DNA from: Symbiodinium natans
Lineage: Eukaryota > Sar > Dinophyceae > Suessiales > Symbiodiniaceae
Length of the DNA: 64,000 nucleotides
NCBI GenBank assembly: GCA_905221605.1
Contig: CAJNDS010000668.1
Location: forward strand, 855,055 to 919,054
Direction: 5' to 3'
The position numbers and the translations under genes were made by a program. This document shows positions 10,942 through 21,782 of the stretch, one piece after another. Every line of letters starts with the position of its first letter. Position 1 is the stretch's first letter. Below the pieces are notes generated by a model. The model searched no databases and was not told where the DNA came from. It saw nothing but the letters and a program-made list of their open reading frames with translations.

Positions 10942-10999
10942 TAGGGATTTGGGGTTTGGGGTTTAGGGTTTAGGGTTTAGGGTTTAGGGTTTGCAGGGA

Positions 11000-11850
11000 G
11001 TTTTAGTGCTTACTTAACTGTGGCTTCATTATAGGTAGGAGGGTGTTTAGGGAGTTTTAGGGCTTCATTAATGGCTTTTTTAGGGTTAGGGCTTTATCTG
11101 GCTTCATCATTGGGGTTTTCAAGCCACCTGTAGTGGCGTGTTTGGGGTGTTTTCGGGCTTAAAGATGGCTTCATGAGGGTTTTGTTGTTGTTAGAGAGTG
11201 TTTTTCGCGAGTTTTAGCGCTTCATTATAGTTGTTTTTTGTTGTTTTGGTTTGTAGGCTTTAGGGATTTTAGGCCCTATGCAGGTTTTAGGGATTTCAGG
11301 GCTCTGAAGGGGTCTGGTGCTTTGGGCTCTTTTGGGTTTATCGGGCTTTTGGGATTTACAGGGCCACTAGTGTTGATAGAGTTCTTGGGCGGTTGGTTTT
11401 CAGGACCTTCTGCTTAGGGTTTGTAGAGTCTTTACAGTTTTCGGGGCGTTTGGACATTTCGCATGTCTTTAGGGTTTCCAGGGTTGCAGCTTCTAAGGCT
11501 TCTCACAGGGGCTTAATTATAAGTTAAGGTGGCAAGCACATGTGTACCTTGAACTAGCGATTGGGTCTACTCCACAAGTGTATTGGGTTCTCTGGTTGAT
11601 GATGTCTTGGGCTGTCTGACTGAGGTGATTTGGCTTGCGGTTTTGGGGGGTTTGGGATTTGATCATGGGGTTTTGGGTCTTCGGAGAGAGACCACTGAGG
11701 CTTGCGGCAGAGTGTGTCCTTCTCTTTCGGACGGGAGCACCGGGAGCTTCATGTTTTGTGCGTTGCTGTGGGACATGGGGTTTACATCCCCACCGGGTTA
11801 TTCTGCGAGTTGGGCCGTTTGGCGTTTAGAGACCCTAAGCCTTAAGCCCT
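11000..11850. other. T/G-rich spacer
   Basis: Rich in TTTTAGGG, TTGGG and GGGCTT words but without regular arrays or clear exons. A 89-codon ORF at 11583 is G/T biased and not convincing. Confidence 0.5.
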
Positions 11851-12010
11851 AAACCCTCAACCTGTTATCGAGAGACATCTGGAGCGTGCGCCAGTCGTGA
11901 GAGTCGAAAACCTACAACAGTTGTTAGGCTTGGGGCTGCCTGTGCGGAAGCCGACCGAAACGTTGCACAGGTCATGGAGCGAGTCTTCGGACAGGCTGCT
12001 TTGCTGATAT
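11850..12010 (+). CDS. Possible exon region, frame ambiguous
   Basis: All three + frames stay open for 30-45 codons. One reads HLERAPVVRVENLQQLLGLG; another holds ACAEADRNVAQVMERVFGQA after a CTACAACAG-type acceptor. I cannot choose the frame. Confidence 0.3.
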
Positions 12011-12028
12011 TCTTCAGGAAGGGGGGTT

Positions 12029-12110
12029 TCAAGGCGGTATGTAACCCAAGGTTCCCTAATGCTCCCCGGGGTATATAACCCAAGGTTCCCTAATGCTCCC
12101 CGAAGCTTCC
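12029..12110 (+). repeat. Tandem duplication, two ~33-bp units
   Basis: TATGTAACCCAAGGTTCCCT with AATGCTCCCCG is repeated as TATATAACCCAAGGTTCCCT with AATGCTCCCCG. Confidence 0.8.
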
Positions 12111-12620
12111 CTTACTATGGAAGAATTACTAATTACTACTAGTACTGCCTTATGGTCCCTTTGTGGGTCCCTTTCTGTAGTCAATAGTGGCCAACGAAAC
12201 CTTGTTCCAACTATTAAGGCCCGTATAGTACATGCTACATAATTTGCTTCAAGGGCATGTGGGCCGCAACTTTTAGCCTGTCACCTTCGGGCGTTACGTT
12301 GTCGAGAGCGCGGCAGCTGCAGCTTAAATGCAATGCTCAACACTGTCATTTTGCCCTAAGCAGAGGTAAGCTCCCATGCATCACATGCATCTTTGCTGTC
12401 AGGTGGGGTTTAGGGCTTTTTTGGTTCAGGGTTTAGGGCTGTTTTGGTTTAGCTCCAAACAAAGGGTCCCGACGCAAAGCAAGCCAAATTGGGGGGGAGG
12501 GTTGCCGAACGTGTCAAAGCCTCATAACCCTCGGCATAACCCGTCATTCCTTATACATACCGATCCAAAACCTGTGTGAGTTTCTACACGCCTTTCGAAA
12601 CCTTAAAGCCTAAATCTGAG

Positions 12621-12676
12621 GAGGATCCCGATACATTGTCCTCCGCCTCGAACCTGGCCCTGGCGCTTTTGGAACA
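12621..12676 (+). CDS. TPR exon (kinesin-light-chain-like half repeat)
   Basis: After TCTGAG the frame reads EDPDTLSSASNLALALLEQ. In kinesin-light-chain TPRs the repeat begins (D)HPDTLxxxxNLAxxLxxQG, so this is the first helix with His replaced by Asp. The exon would end at GAACAG before GAGGGG (GA donor) or slightly later. It lies 1.7 kb downstream of the second-helix exon at 10845 on the same strand. Confidence 0.65.
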
Positions 12677-13159
12677 GGAGGGGGTGTTTGGTTCTTTTGG
12701 GGTCTGTCGAAGGTGGTTTAGGACTCACGGCAAAATTTTGAAGGAGGTTCAGGGATGAAGGGGTTTGCACCTTTTGGTCTTATGCGACGGTACATGGTAT
12801 GGACGACGAAAGGTGTTCAGACGGGGGTGGCTGCTGGTGTGTCTTTCGGGCGGGGGTTCCTTCGAGGCTCTATAGACCTGGCCAGGGCCTTTGGGTTTTG
12901 GGTTTTGGGTTTAGGGTTTCGGGTGGGGCCATGTATTGTTGGATTGTCAGAGATTCATTGGAGCCCAACTTCCCGAAAAGCACTGGGAGTAGCAAGTCAG
13001 GTGCCCGCAAACCCTTAACCCTAAATCCTAGACCCCAAACCCTAAACCCAAGTAAGCCTAAACCCAGGTATGCCTAAATCCTAAAACGTACCCTGTAAAC
13101 CCTGAACCCTAAACCCGAAACCCTAAACCCTAAACCCTACGCTCCAAATCCCCAAAAGC

Positions 13160-13210
13160 ATGCGGTGCCTGCAGGAGAAGTGGGTCGAGGCTGGGGCCGG
13201 ACATGAGCGG
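13160..13210 (+). CDS. Short exon, possibly TPR-related
   Basis: The frame is MRCLQEKWVEAGAGHER before a GTTTGGGG donor. A CTGCAG inside could act as an acceptor. CCCTAAA units precede and TTTAGGG units (13215-13420) follow. Confidence 0.4.
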
Positions 13211-13552
13211 TTTGGGGTTTAGGGTTTAGGGTTGAGGGTGGGGGTTTAGGGTTTAGGGTTTAGGGTTTAGGGTTTAGGGAGCCTATACATTGGAGTTTGT
13301 CCCGGATCATGTATAGGGTTTAAGGGTTAGGGGTTTAGGATGGTTTAGGGGTTTAAGGGTTAGGGGTTCAAGGGTCAGGGGTCCAGGGGTTTAGGGTCCA
13401 GAGCTTAGGGTTCTTTAGTTTTTGAATGTAGGGTGTATATCCTGCACGGATTGGGCTCAAATGGAGTGTTATATAGGTGCCGAATTGCAGCAACAAGTCC
13501 TGCTTCTGCTTAGGTCAGGGAAGAGCTAGAAAACGGCTTTACGCTTCAACCC

Positions 13553-13861
13553 TTGGCTCACGATGCAACATTGGTGCATGTGCACCAAACAGGAAAGAGT
13601 AGATACTTAGGCCCCAAAAAATCTACCCACTCTTTAAACTGGTGTCTTGATTTTGGGGCTGCTTCCTCTTCAGCCAGCAGTGCTGAGAGCTGTGGGCCTC
13701 ATTCTATGCCATGTCGCAAGCCGTACGCCGTAAACCTTAAACGCTCAACGCTTAGCTTTAGCTCTCTGGCAGAAAACGTGCGACCCCCCTTGGAGGCAAC
13801 CGATCTCCTGCAGACGACCTTAGAAGCCACAAGGTGGCGAAGCAGGGTTGAGGGAGTTTAG
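13553..13861 (+). CDS. ORF of 102 codons, unknown
   Basis: An open frame with Ser-rich FGAASSSASSAESCGPHSMP and a C-terminal part ending in a stop at the edge of a TTTAGGG array. It is not recognised and could be partly intronic. Confidence 0.3.
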   Translation: MAHDATLVHVHQTGKSRYLGPKKSTHSLNWCLDFGAASSSASSAESCGPHSMPCRKPYAVNLKRSTLSFSSLAENVRPPLEATDLLQTTLEATRWRSRVEGV

Positions 13862-13999
13862 GTTTTAGGGTTTAGGGTTTGAGGTTTGGGGTTTAGGATT
13901 TGTGGTTCAGGGTTTAGGGTTTAGGGACTTCAGGGTTGAGGGCTCAGGGTTTGGGGCTGATTGTTTAGGTTTACTTCCTAGCTAGGTAGGCCCTTCGGC

Positions 14000-14640
14000 T
14001 CCTTGGTATGTTTTCCCTTTTGGGTTTAAGAAGGATCATGTTTAGGAATCTTTCTCAGAGGCTATTGAGGGCCATCCTTGCTATAGCGGCCTCCCGAATA
14101 AGTGTGCATATTCTGGGGTGGGGGAGTGGGGGGGTGCTTTCCTGCTATGTTTATAGTTTGCATGGAGGCTTTCAGGGGTTTAGGTTTTAAGGGGTTTGCC
14201 CAGACTTGGGGTCCCAAAAGGAACCAGTCCAGGCGTAAAAACCAGGCCTAAAGTTAGGCTGTCTGGGACCTGGAGTAGACCCTTATTCACTCTTTGAGTG
14301 GGTTTAGGCTTAGACAGCCCATTGAAACCAAAAAGGGCGCCCTTTTATTCCTAGGTTTCTCTTGGGTCTAGTTGGTTTGTGTTTTGGTGGAGCTTCGAGT
14401 TTTAAGTTCTTCCTGCTTGTCTGGGTTCCGGAGGCTTGGGACGCAGCTTGGAGGGCCAATGTGGAAATTGATGGGTAGTAGGGTTGAGGGTTTAGGGTTA
14501 AGGTATTAAGTTAAGTACCCGAAACTTCCGGCGCTACTGACTGGACTTCCATACTCTGGCAAGCCAATCAACAGGTAGGATCCGGAACCGCGGAACCCGA
14601 AAGCCCCCCGGCCCCTTAAAGGGGTTTTTAGAAATTAGGG
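14000..14640. other. Spacer with family E element
   Basis: Apart from the family E element at 14267-14371, it holds T/G-rich sequence, a G-rich run near 14120 and short heptamers. No exon is supported. Confidence 0.5.
14267..14371 (+). mobile_element. Introner-like element, family E (GA-AG)
   Basis: The right half is well conserved: CATTGAAACCAAAAAGGGCG, CCCTTTTATTCCTAGG and CTCTTGGGTCTAG. The left end GACCTGGAGTAGACCC is diverged. Confidence 0.6.
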
Positions 14641-14814
14641 TTTAGGGTTTAGGGTTTCGGTTTAGGGTTTAGGGGGTTTAGGATTTAGGGTTTAGGGTTT
14701 AGGGTTTAGGTCTTGCCCAGAAAGCGTTAGACTTGAAGGAGGACCATCCTGGAACCGTCCCCACATCTTGGTCCCCACACCCCTCTTTTGTTAGGGAATG
14801 CACAATAAAGCATA

Positions 14815-15000
14815 CAGGGATCCTTGGTATCATTTAAGGTATACTCTTTTTTTAAGGGCTATTGGGCTCATACCCCTTAATTTCACCTTAGAGCACACAG
14901 GGCCTTAGTATGACTGAAGGTATACTCTTTAGTCAGGGGTATAGGGCCTTGGTATGATTTAAGGTATACTCTTTCGTTAAGGGGTAGTGGGCTCTTTGGG
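14815..15000 (+). repeat. Family H repeat, three partial tandem units
   Basis: The phrase GGTAT(C/G)A(T/C)TTAAGGTATACTCTTT occurs three times (around 14827, 14909 and 14951), each followed by variants of TTAAGGGGTATTGGGCTC. Related single copies occur at 8098, 33045 and 43895. Confidence 0.65.
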
Positions 15001-15090
15001 TTCTTCCAACCTTTTGGTCGCTGTGCGGAGGCGCGTCTTGGGATCGCAGAGCCCGCGGACCTTGAAGCTTGACCTTGATTATGGAATCCA

Positions 15091-15193
15091 CTTGGGATGT
15101 TCCCCCTTATACTAGCAGCTCCTTAAGAGGGATCATAGTGCCCCCTAATACAATCCCTATTGGGGACTGTTAGTATAAGGGGGAACATCTTAA
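15091..15193. mobile_element. Inverted-repeat element, family A
   Basis: CTTGGGATGTTCCCCCTTAT with ACTAGCAGCTCCTTAA faces GGACTGTTAGTATAAGGGGG and AACATCTTAAG. One of the best-preserved copies. Confidence 0.75.
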
Positions 15194-15239
15194 GTATGCA
15201 TTGAAGAGATATCCAGAGAAGGTTAATAGACACGTCTAG

Positions 15240-15585
15240 CCGCAGTCTCTACCCCCCCCCCCCGGCCACCTCCCCCCCCCAGAACGGGGACCCGTTGAGA
15301 TTCGGCATGTGGGCATATTCTCACATCTGTTTGAGTCACAGACGTGATGCACCCGCAGCCCGAAACCCCAAACCCTATAAACCCTAAAAACCCTATAAAC
15401 CCTATAAACCCTATAAACCCTATAAACCCTATAAACCCTAAAACCGAACCCTGAAGCCTGAACCCTAAACCCTTGTACCTCGCCCGGCCTGTCCGAGCGT
15501 GAGCGATGAAACCCTAAACCCTAAACCCTAAACCCTAAACCCTAAACCCTAAACCCTAAACCCTAAACCCTAAACCCTAAACCCT
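15240..15585 (-). repeat. Poly-C tracts and CCCTAAA / CCCTATAAA arrays
   Basis: C tracts near 15250 and 15272, then CCCTATAAA octamers (15372-15435) and a pure CCCTAAA array (15508-15585). The C-strand lies just upstream of the TPR exon at 15602. Confidence 0.8.
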
Positions 15586-15601
15586 ACTCTGACGGAGACA
15601 G

Positions 15602-15664
15602 GACCATGGCTGCTAACTTGGCAACAGCTCTGGAGGCGCAAAGACGTTCTCGGCTGCAGACAGG
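15602..15664 (+). CDS. TPR exon (kinesin-light-chain-like)
   Basis: After GAGACAG the frame reads TMAANLATALEAQRRSRLQT before G/GTGCTT. TMAANLATALEAQ matches the NLAxxLxxQ first-helix core of kinesin-light-chain TPRs, where a Gly usually follows the Gln; here it is Arg. CCCTAAA array immediately upstream, TTTAGGG array immediately downstream. Confidence 0.6.
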
Positions 15665-16099
15665 GTGCTTGGGTTTAGGGTTTAGGGTTTAGGGTTTGGG
15701 GTTTGGGGTTTAGGGTTTAGGGTTTAGGGTCCATAGGAGTTTAGGGTTCGGTTCACTGTTTAGGGGGGTCTAGGCTTCTGGGTTTGGGGCGGGAGGCTCT
15801 GGGGCTGGTCCATGTAGGACACGAAAGGAGCGAACACCTGTGAGTTTTATAGCGGAATTAGATTCTTTCAGGTTTGAAGCTGAGGAGCAGTTTCCTTGCA
15901 GCAGAACAACACCACAGCACAATTAGCATCCCTACACCCCAATTAAGCCCTAAGAATAACTGCTGCGCATGACGTTTCCAGCACAAACTACTTAGTACAC
16001 CCAGTGCTGGACCCACATCCTACCCGAACAGGCCTTGTTTACCAAGATCCCAAGCCCTAGTTATGAACCCAAACGCAAAAAGAAGTCACCCCCCTAAAC

Positions 16100-16260
16100 C
16101 CTAAGGGGACCCACTTCTGGTAGGCCCTTTTTGTTTTGGCACTTTTCTTCGGGGGGGGGGGGGGGGGGACAACAGGACAAAGACCTCCATTGTCCTCTCG
16201 AACCCTAAACCCTTACCCCCCCCCCCCCCCCCAAAAAAAAAAATATTAAAAATAAACGAA
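16100..16260. repeat. Poly-G, poly-C and poly-A tracts
   Basis: A G run of about 20 (16150), a C run of about 16 (16217) and an A run occur within 100 bp. This makes the minus-strand ORF across it low complexity and not a credible gene. Confidence 0.75.
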
Positions 16261-16411
16261 GGCCCAAAAAAAACATGAAAGTGCCTAAACAAAGTGCACC
16301 CAACCCTAAGCCCAAAAACCAACAGAAAAATGGAGTGAGCAAAAAAACTAAAGCCCAAACCAGATACCCCTGCATGAGCTCAGGGACGTACCTACATTCG
16401 CCTATGAAGCC

Positions 16412-16600
16412 ATGAGCCCAAGCCTAAAGTGTCGTGCACCGAGGTTTCAACGAGGTGTGCCGGCTGCATCTGATGTGACCTTCCATGGCATTGCTTCAGG
16501 TGGAAGGTGGTTGGCGTTTGGAGTTAAGTTTCTTTTGGAGCTGCTGGATTTTGGGACCTCCATTTGTGAAGCAGATGAAGCTGTGACAATTCAAACGTGA
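16412..16600 (+). CDS. ORF of 62 codons, possible terminal exon
   Basis: The frame includes RFQRGVPAASDVTFHGIASG and WLAFGVKFLLELLDFG, ending VTIQT and TGA. Balanced composition, no repeats. Family unknown. Confidence 0.4.
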   Translation: MSPSLKCRAPRFQRGVPAASDVTFHGIASGGRWLAFGVKFLLELLDFGTSICEADEAVTIQT

Positions 16601-16619
16601 TTGGTTTGCATGCTCATGT

Positions 16620-17560
16620 TCTTGCATTGTAAACATAACATGCTGTATGTAGAAAACACACGGAGGGAGAGGGAAGCAGAGAGAGAGAACGCGAGAGCGA
16701 GAGCGACAGAACTACACAGCGATAAAAGCCCAAGTCTCACAGAGAGATCGCGTTACACATGCGCGCCGGTTGTCTGAGTCTCGTGTCTTCCAGCAGAAGA
16801 AGAACAGGGAGGGAGGGAGGGAGAGACAAAGAGAGAGTGCATACGTACAGTACTCTACAGCCGCGATGCCTCGCGCCTCTTGGTGTCGCTCATAGGCAGG
16901 CCACAAATATTGCATATATATATATATGTATACGCCAAACATTGTGCGTGTGCCTTTGCGCATAGGCAGTTGAGCTGCATCACGAGCGGCAGCCTGGCAA
17001 TTGGGTTTGGTTATCTGCTCTTCGGTTCGTGGTTCCGTTTTGGGTGCAAACTCAACAACACACTTCAAAGTCGTTCAGCATATCTTGTACGGCGGTTCCT
17101 GAATTTGCTTCATGTCAGGTAGGACGACTTGCAAGCGAGTGCTTTCAGACTGAGGCATTCCAGCTTGGAACTTGATGGCAGAAGTTTTTTAGAGGCACAC
17201 AAAGCGGCCACAGATTCTCGTACCATTGTACCGTACCAGCCTCGCCAGAAGAGATATCACTTAGCGATGCCCAGGAACACAATTGCAAAGACTCAACAAT
17301 GTACAATGCAACGAATAACACGGCCGTCGTGGTCCATGCCTGTGGTGTGTTTAGAGTTTCCGGTGCTTCCTGCAACTCCCCTGCGCTTTGCGCTGATCCA
17401 GGTTGGACGCATTGCGGGTGGTCTGCGGACGCTGCCATGAGGAGACACTCATGGCCACAGAGGAGACAAGCAGGACTCCGCACTACAAATCCAGATCCCA
17501 AAATAAGCCTGTGCATGTCCGGTTGTCGGTAAGAGACTGAGCATGCATGTATGTACGTCA
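16620..17560. other. Spacer with GA tract and TA tract
   Basis: GAGAGAGCGAGAGCGA tract at 16665-16710, GGGAGGGAGGGAG at 16808-16830 and ATATATATAT at 16913-16930. Overlapping ORFs on both strands (16712-17585) disagree and none shows a motif, so none is called. Confidence 0.5.
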
Positions 17561-17661
17561 TGTATGTTTGCACACAGGCATGCATACAGCAGTTCTTGAC
17601 ATGGACATTGCAGTTGTGAACAGTCAGCCTGAAGCACGGAACGTGCAGATATTAGAGAGAA

Positions 17662-17860
17662 GGAGACAGACACAGAGACACAGAGACACAGAGACACAGA
17701 GACACAGAGACACAGAGACACAGAGACACAGAGACACAGAGACACAGAGACACAGAGACACAGAGACACAGAGGCACAGAGGCACAGAGGCACAGAGGCA
17801 CAGAGGCACAGAGGCACAGAGACACAGAGACACAGAGACACACACACACACACACACACT
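17662..17860 (+). repeat. CACAGA hexamer satellite
   Basis: About 30 tandem hexamers: GACACA units, then a block of GGCACA units (17770-17820), then GACACA again, ending in (CA)n. All frames are open through it, which explains several long but meaningless ORFs here. Confidence 0.9.
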
Positions 17861-18272
17861 TGATACCGAACAATGTCGGAAGGGTTGTGCTTCTCTCACG
17901 TACTCCGTCAAGGAGATCAAAAGATCAAAATGTTCAGTGAGGCTTTCAATAGGCTCATGTTATTTTATTAGGTATTGCGATCCAAGATGCGAGAAAGCCA
18001 AGGCACTTTGATCCCGAAAATCCAAGGCACATTAACTGGTTCAAGACTGAGCACGATTGGAGTTGAGGGTAGATGATGTCACAAGCATGATTAGTGGATC
18101 GGGTCCAGTCCACTTGAAGCAGGTACACGAAGATGATCAGTCTTCGCTGCCCTCTTGCATCCACAGCTTCGTTGAGTGTGGTAGGACGCAAGAGCCACAC
18201 TCCCCTGCTGCTCGTATTGGCTCTTTCCTATTGCTCACACCTACCCTTTGATACTCGGGTTGCCCACACACA
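17854..18272 (+). repeat. Direct repeat copy 1 (~415 bp)
   Basis: Runs from CACACTTGATACCGAACAAT to GGTTGCCCACACACA. About 98% identical by eye to 19072-19490. It differs at a handful of bases and lacks one T in GATTTGG, which breaks the frame that is open in copy 2. Confidence 0.9.
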
Positions 18273-19071
18273 AGCACCCTTAATAGGGAAGATTTATTCG
18301 GCCTGTTTTTTCCTGCTGAAAGAGATTTTATAACTTGAAAAGAACAACCCAAAAGAAAAAGAACTATACCTTTTTGAGACTCAGGTTCCCCACACACATG
18401 CACCCTTAGAAGGGTCAAAGGTCCTGCGCCAGCCGCAGATCGGGATCAGACTTGCTTCCCATCATTCCATGACGATCAGCCATTACCAGGTTGATAGCCA
18501 ATGAGTCCCGAGCAGCGTTTTGTCGTAGTCCAGGTAGTCGAATTGAGCACCGAGCTTCGGTATGTGATTCAAGTATAAACAAAAAGAGAAGCTTGATTCT
18601 AGGTAACTTGATAAAATTCTTATTGTTTGCTCACATCAAAGATCACGCTTGAACATTAGCGAACTGTGACGTAGGTTGCTGCAATTCTACCATGCAAGAA
18701 AAGAAGAATAACTTCCCATTCGAGCATGTTGACCTGTTTCCTGATTCAAAACCACTAAAGCTTCAGGTGAAGCTGCATGTCTGGATGCTCAAGGCTCAGG
18801 ATTCACGAAAAGTCAAGATTCATGATAGGTCAAGATCACTCTCACTGCATATCAATGTTGCGATTCGGTTTGTGTGCGATGCCTACGTTGCGGAGTTTAC
18901 TAACAAAAAGGAAAATTGCCAGATTCTCCCTTTGATTGCTTAGTGTAGGCCTTGTTCCGTCCGGGGCTCTCTTCAAGCCTCTCAGGGCAATGCCCCGAAG
19001 GACAAGTCAAGGGATACGGGCTTCTTACGTCCCGCGGTGATGGCGCCCAAGAGGGAAGGCCATGCCCGATT
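18273..19071 (+). other. Unique segment between the two direct repeats
   Basis: About 800 bp. A small repeated phrase (ACTCAGGTTCCCCACACACA with TGCACCCTTA at 18380) echoes the end of copy 1. An 83-codon ORF (18692-18943) includes LKLQVKLHVWMLKAQDSRKV. A further frame from about 18946 reads into copy 2. No reverse transcriptase, integrase or transposase motif is visible. Confidence 0.5.
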
Positions 19072-19490
19072 CACACTTGATACCGAACAATGTCGGAAGG
19101 GTTGTGCTTCTCTCACGTACTCCGTCAAGGAGATCAAAAGATCAAAATGTTCAGTGAGGCTTTCAATAGGCTCATGTTATTTTATTCGGTATTGCGATCC
19201 AAGATGCGAGGAAGCCAAGGCACTTTGATCCCGAAAATCCAAGGCACATTAACTGGTTCAAGACTGAGCACGATTTGGAGTTGAGGGTAGATGATGTCAC
19301 AAGCATGATTAGTGGATCGGGTCCAGTCCACTTGAAGCAGGTAAACGAAGATGATCAGTCTTCGCTTCCCTCTTGCATCCACAGCTTCGTTGAGTGTGGT
19401 AGGATGCAAGAGCCACACTCCCCTGCTGCTCGTATTGGCTCTTTCCTATTGCTCACACCTACCCTTTGATACTCGGGTTGCCCACACACA
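19072..19490 (+). repeat. Direct repeat copy 2 (~415 bp)
   Basis: Second copy of 17854-18272. Both copies begin TGATACCG after CACACT and end in CACACACA, so short CA microhomology sits at all four boundaries. Confidence 0.9.
19170..19469 (+). CDS. ORF of 99 codons inside direct repeat copy 2
   Basis: Open from a TAG to a stop at 19467-19469. Recognisable words are RKPRHFDPENPRHINWFKTE and DVTSMISGSGPVHLKQV. The composition is protein-like (DPEN, HINWF). In copy 1 a one-base deletion after TEHD destroys this frame, so copy 2 is the better preserved. Family not recognised; it may be an exon of a duplicated gene. Confidence 0.4.
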   Translation, partial: AHVILFGIAIQDARKPRHFDPENPRHINWFKTEHDLELRVDDVTSMISGSGPVHLKQVNEDDQSSLPSCIHSFVECGRMQEPHSPAARIGSFLLLTPTL

Positions 19491-20080
19491 GAGACTTGCT
19501 CTCTCTCTCTCTCTCACAATTCGCATATATACATATGTATATATATATATATATGCATGTATTCGTTTTTGTTGTGTATACATATACATGTACATGTTCA
19601 TATACATATACGCATACATATATACATATACACATGTATGTATGCACATGCATGTGTGTGTGTTCAGTCGTGTGCGTAAGCGTGTGTGTTCAAAGAAACC
19701 ACGTGCTTTTGGAAGCACATCCCTGATTTTCGGTCGTTCATAGGGCGCACGTAGGAGTATACCAAATGAACCCCAAACCTTCTTTCTTTGGAGATTATGG
19801 CTATAAACCCCCTTGAAACTAGGACTCTTAGATACCCTACAAACACGTCGGTTTTGGGTTCTTAAGGTAGGGTCTAGGGTCCTTCTCGGGATTCAAGGGC
19901 CTTATTTCGTTTCTCATGAGGTGGGGGGGAGGGGGGCGGAGGGAGATGCTGCGGTCCAGAACACCAGCCCTTGAGGGAGACAAAGGGTTGGCTCCCTAAA
20001 CCCGAAACCCTAAACCCTAAACCCTAAACCCAAACTACGTACCCCAAACTACGTCAGTAAGGCCCTAAAGCAATGAGCCC
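19490..20080. other. Microsatellite spacer
   Basis: CT repeats (19497-19516), then TATA/CATA/TGTG repeats to about 19690. It ends with a G-rich run and short CCCTAAA units at 20000-20030. The ORFs in it are low complexity. Confidence 0.75.
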
Positions 20081-20109
20081 TCAAGCTCTTTCTGTGAACC
20101 TCCTTTCAG

Positions 20110-20159
20110 GGCACTATGGGCTGCTGGGCGCCCCAAGGCAGTCTTGCAGGGCTTTCCAG
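20110..20159 (+). CDS. Short exon, unknown protein
   Basis: Strong edges: CCTTTCAG before and CCAG/GTTTAGGG after. The frame is ALWAAGRPKAVLQGFP. The heptamer array itself would supply the donor GT. Confidence 0.5.
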
Positions 20160-20489
20160 GTTTAGGGTTTAGGGTTTAGGGTTTAGGGTTGCAAGGGTTT
20201 AGGGTTCAGGGTTGCAAAAACCAGGGTTTAGGATTTCGAGGTCTCGAGGGTGTTGAGTGTTGAGGGGGTTTTGAGGGATACGCGAGATCTAGGGCTCAAC
20301 AGCAGTTATTTATGCTGATGTGCAGTTGCGTTCCTTTGTGGGGGTGTATATGTATACCCCGCAAGTTGAAACTACACTCGAGCTTTTATGTTTAGAGTTT
20401 GGCAGGGGCCCCGTCGCACCTGAAGCCGACGTCGCTTGGGTTTTGGGGGGTTCGGGTTTGTGTTTCGAAGCCCTGTAACAACCCCTGAA

Positions 20490-20593
20490 CTTGGGATGTT
20501 CCCCCATATACCATCAGTCCTCAATAGGGATTGAAGTAGGGGGTATTAGAATTTATCCCTACTAAGGAGCTGTTAGTAGAAGGGGGAACATCC
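20490..20593. mobile_element. Inverted-repeat element, family A
   Basis: CTTGGGATGTTCCCCCATAT and CAGTCCTCAATAGGGATT face CCCTACTAAGGAGCTGTTAG and AAGGGGGAACATCC. Confidence 0.75.
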
Positions 20594-20883
20594 GCGCCCC
20601 AAACCCTAAACGCTTGAAAGCACCTGACGTCTCTAAGCGCGATTTGCCCTTTGCGGTGTTAGCTAGGCGGCGTCGTTTCGGGTATAGTGTTTAGGAGTTT
20701 AGGGTTTAGGGAACCCAGCTGAACCCTACACCCTACCTGCGACGCCGTGGGCGTTGCGCGGCCAAACCCTAAACCCTGAACCCTGATCCCTAACGCTGAT
20801 CCCTAAACCCTAAACCCTGGACCCTAGACCCTAAGCCCTAAACTCTAAACCCTAAACCCTAAACCTCAATCCCAACACACCAG

Positions 20884-20934
20884 GATGCCGCAATGCTGCA
20901 GCGGACAACATTGCGCAGCGCTCGCGCGACGTTA
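20884..20934 (+). CDS. Short exon, unknown protein
   Basis: ACACACCAG acceptor; frame DAAMLQRTTLRSARATL, then TTAG/GATGC as a possible GA donor (the frame stays open longer). CCCTAAA upstream, TTTAGGG downstream. Confidence 0.45.
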
Positions 20935-21782
20935 GGATGCTTGGCGAGGCGTTTTCTCTCGGTTTCGGGGTGGTTTGGGATATGTATTTAGGGTTTATAG
21001 GGTTTTAGAAGGACATTTAGGGTTTACAGGGTGTTTTTTGGGGGGGGTCATTTTTGTTAAAGTACCTTAAGGCACTAGAGTACGAACGGGAGATTCCCCA
21101 AAAAGGGTACCCAATTTAGCACCGCCCCCGTTTTTGCTTCCTGTCGTCCGACAGACCCCGCTAGCACTTGAGTTGGTGAACTGGTGGGTGGCCCTACTTG
21201 GAGGTTCAGGGATAGTTCTGAACTATAAACCCTAAACCCTAAACCCTAAACCCTTCTACTGCTAGGCCAGCAAGGTATTGAGCTCCCTGGTCAGTGTCAT
21301 AGCTACGCCCAGGAGCGGAGCATCCCTTCACGCGCCTTGTCCGCAATTCAGCTTGAGACATATGTGTAAGGACAGCCGCGACGTTACATGGTGGCATATC
21401 TTCGCCTTTCAGAAATTTGAAATTTCTTGTCGCGGGTTTGTGCCTTAGTTTGCCAGCCCACCCAGGGCAGAAGAAAGGTTCTAAACCTTACACCCGAAGC
21501 CCACTTCCGGGTGCCTTACCTTAGGCTCTTGGGGCCCATCGAAGCCTCACGAGATAGGTTCCCTTCTGAAGTGCATCGGTTTAGGGTTTAGGGTTTAGGG
21601 TTTAGGGTTTAGGGTTTATAGGGCTTGTAACCGTTCTTTAGTTTGTTTCAGGCGTTATAGGTTCCTTAATGAACTGCCCATCGGCTCTTTGGGGTTTAAC
21701 AAAGAAGGGTTTAGGGTTTAGGGTTTAGGGTGTAGGGTTTAGGGTTTAGGGTTTAGGGACCTCGTTTCTGGTACATGGAAGG

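Noticed and set aside
17662-17860. CRISPR array
   Set aside because: Units are 6 bp without spacers; no array with regular repeats and unique spacers was seen anywhere.
17449-18011. Cys/Leu/Ser or Thr/Glu/His repeat proteins on both strands
   Set aside because: Artefact of the CACAGA hexamer satellite.
17854-19490. Complete LTR retrotransposon
   Set aside because: Terminal copies have TG...CA ends but the 800-bp interior lacks any recognisable gag, protease, reverse transcriptase or integrase motif.
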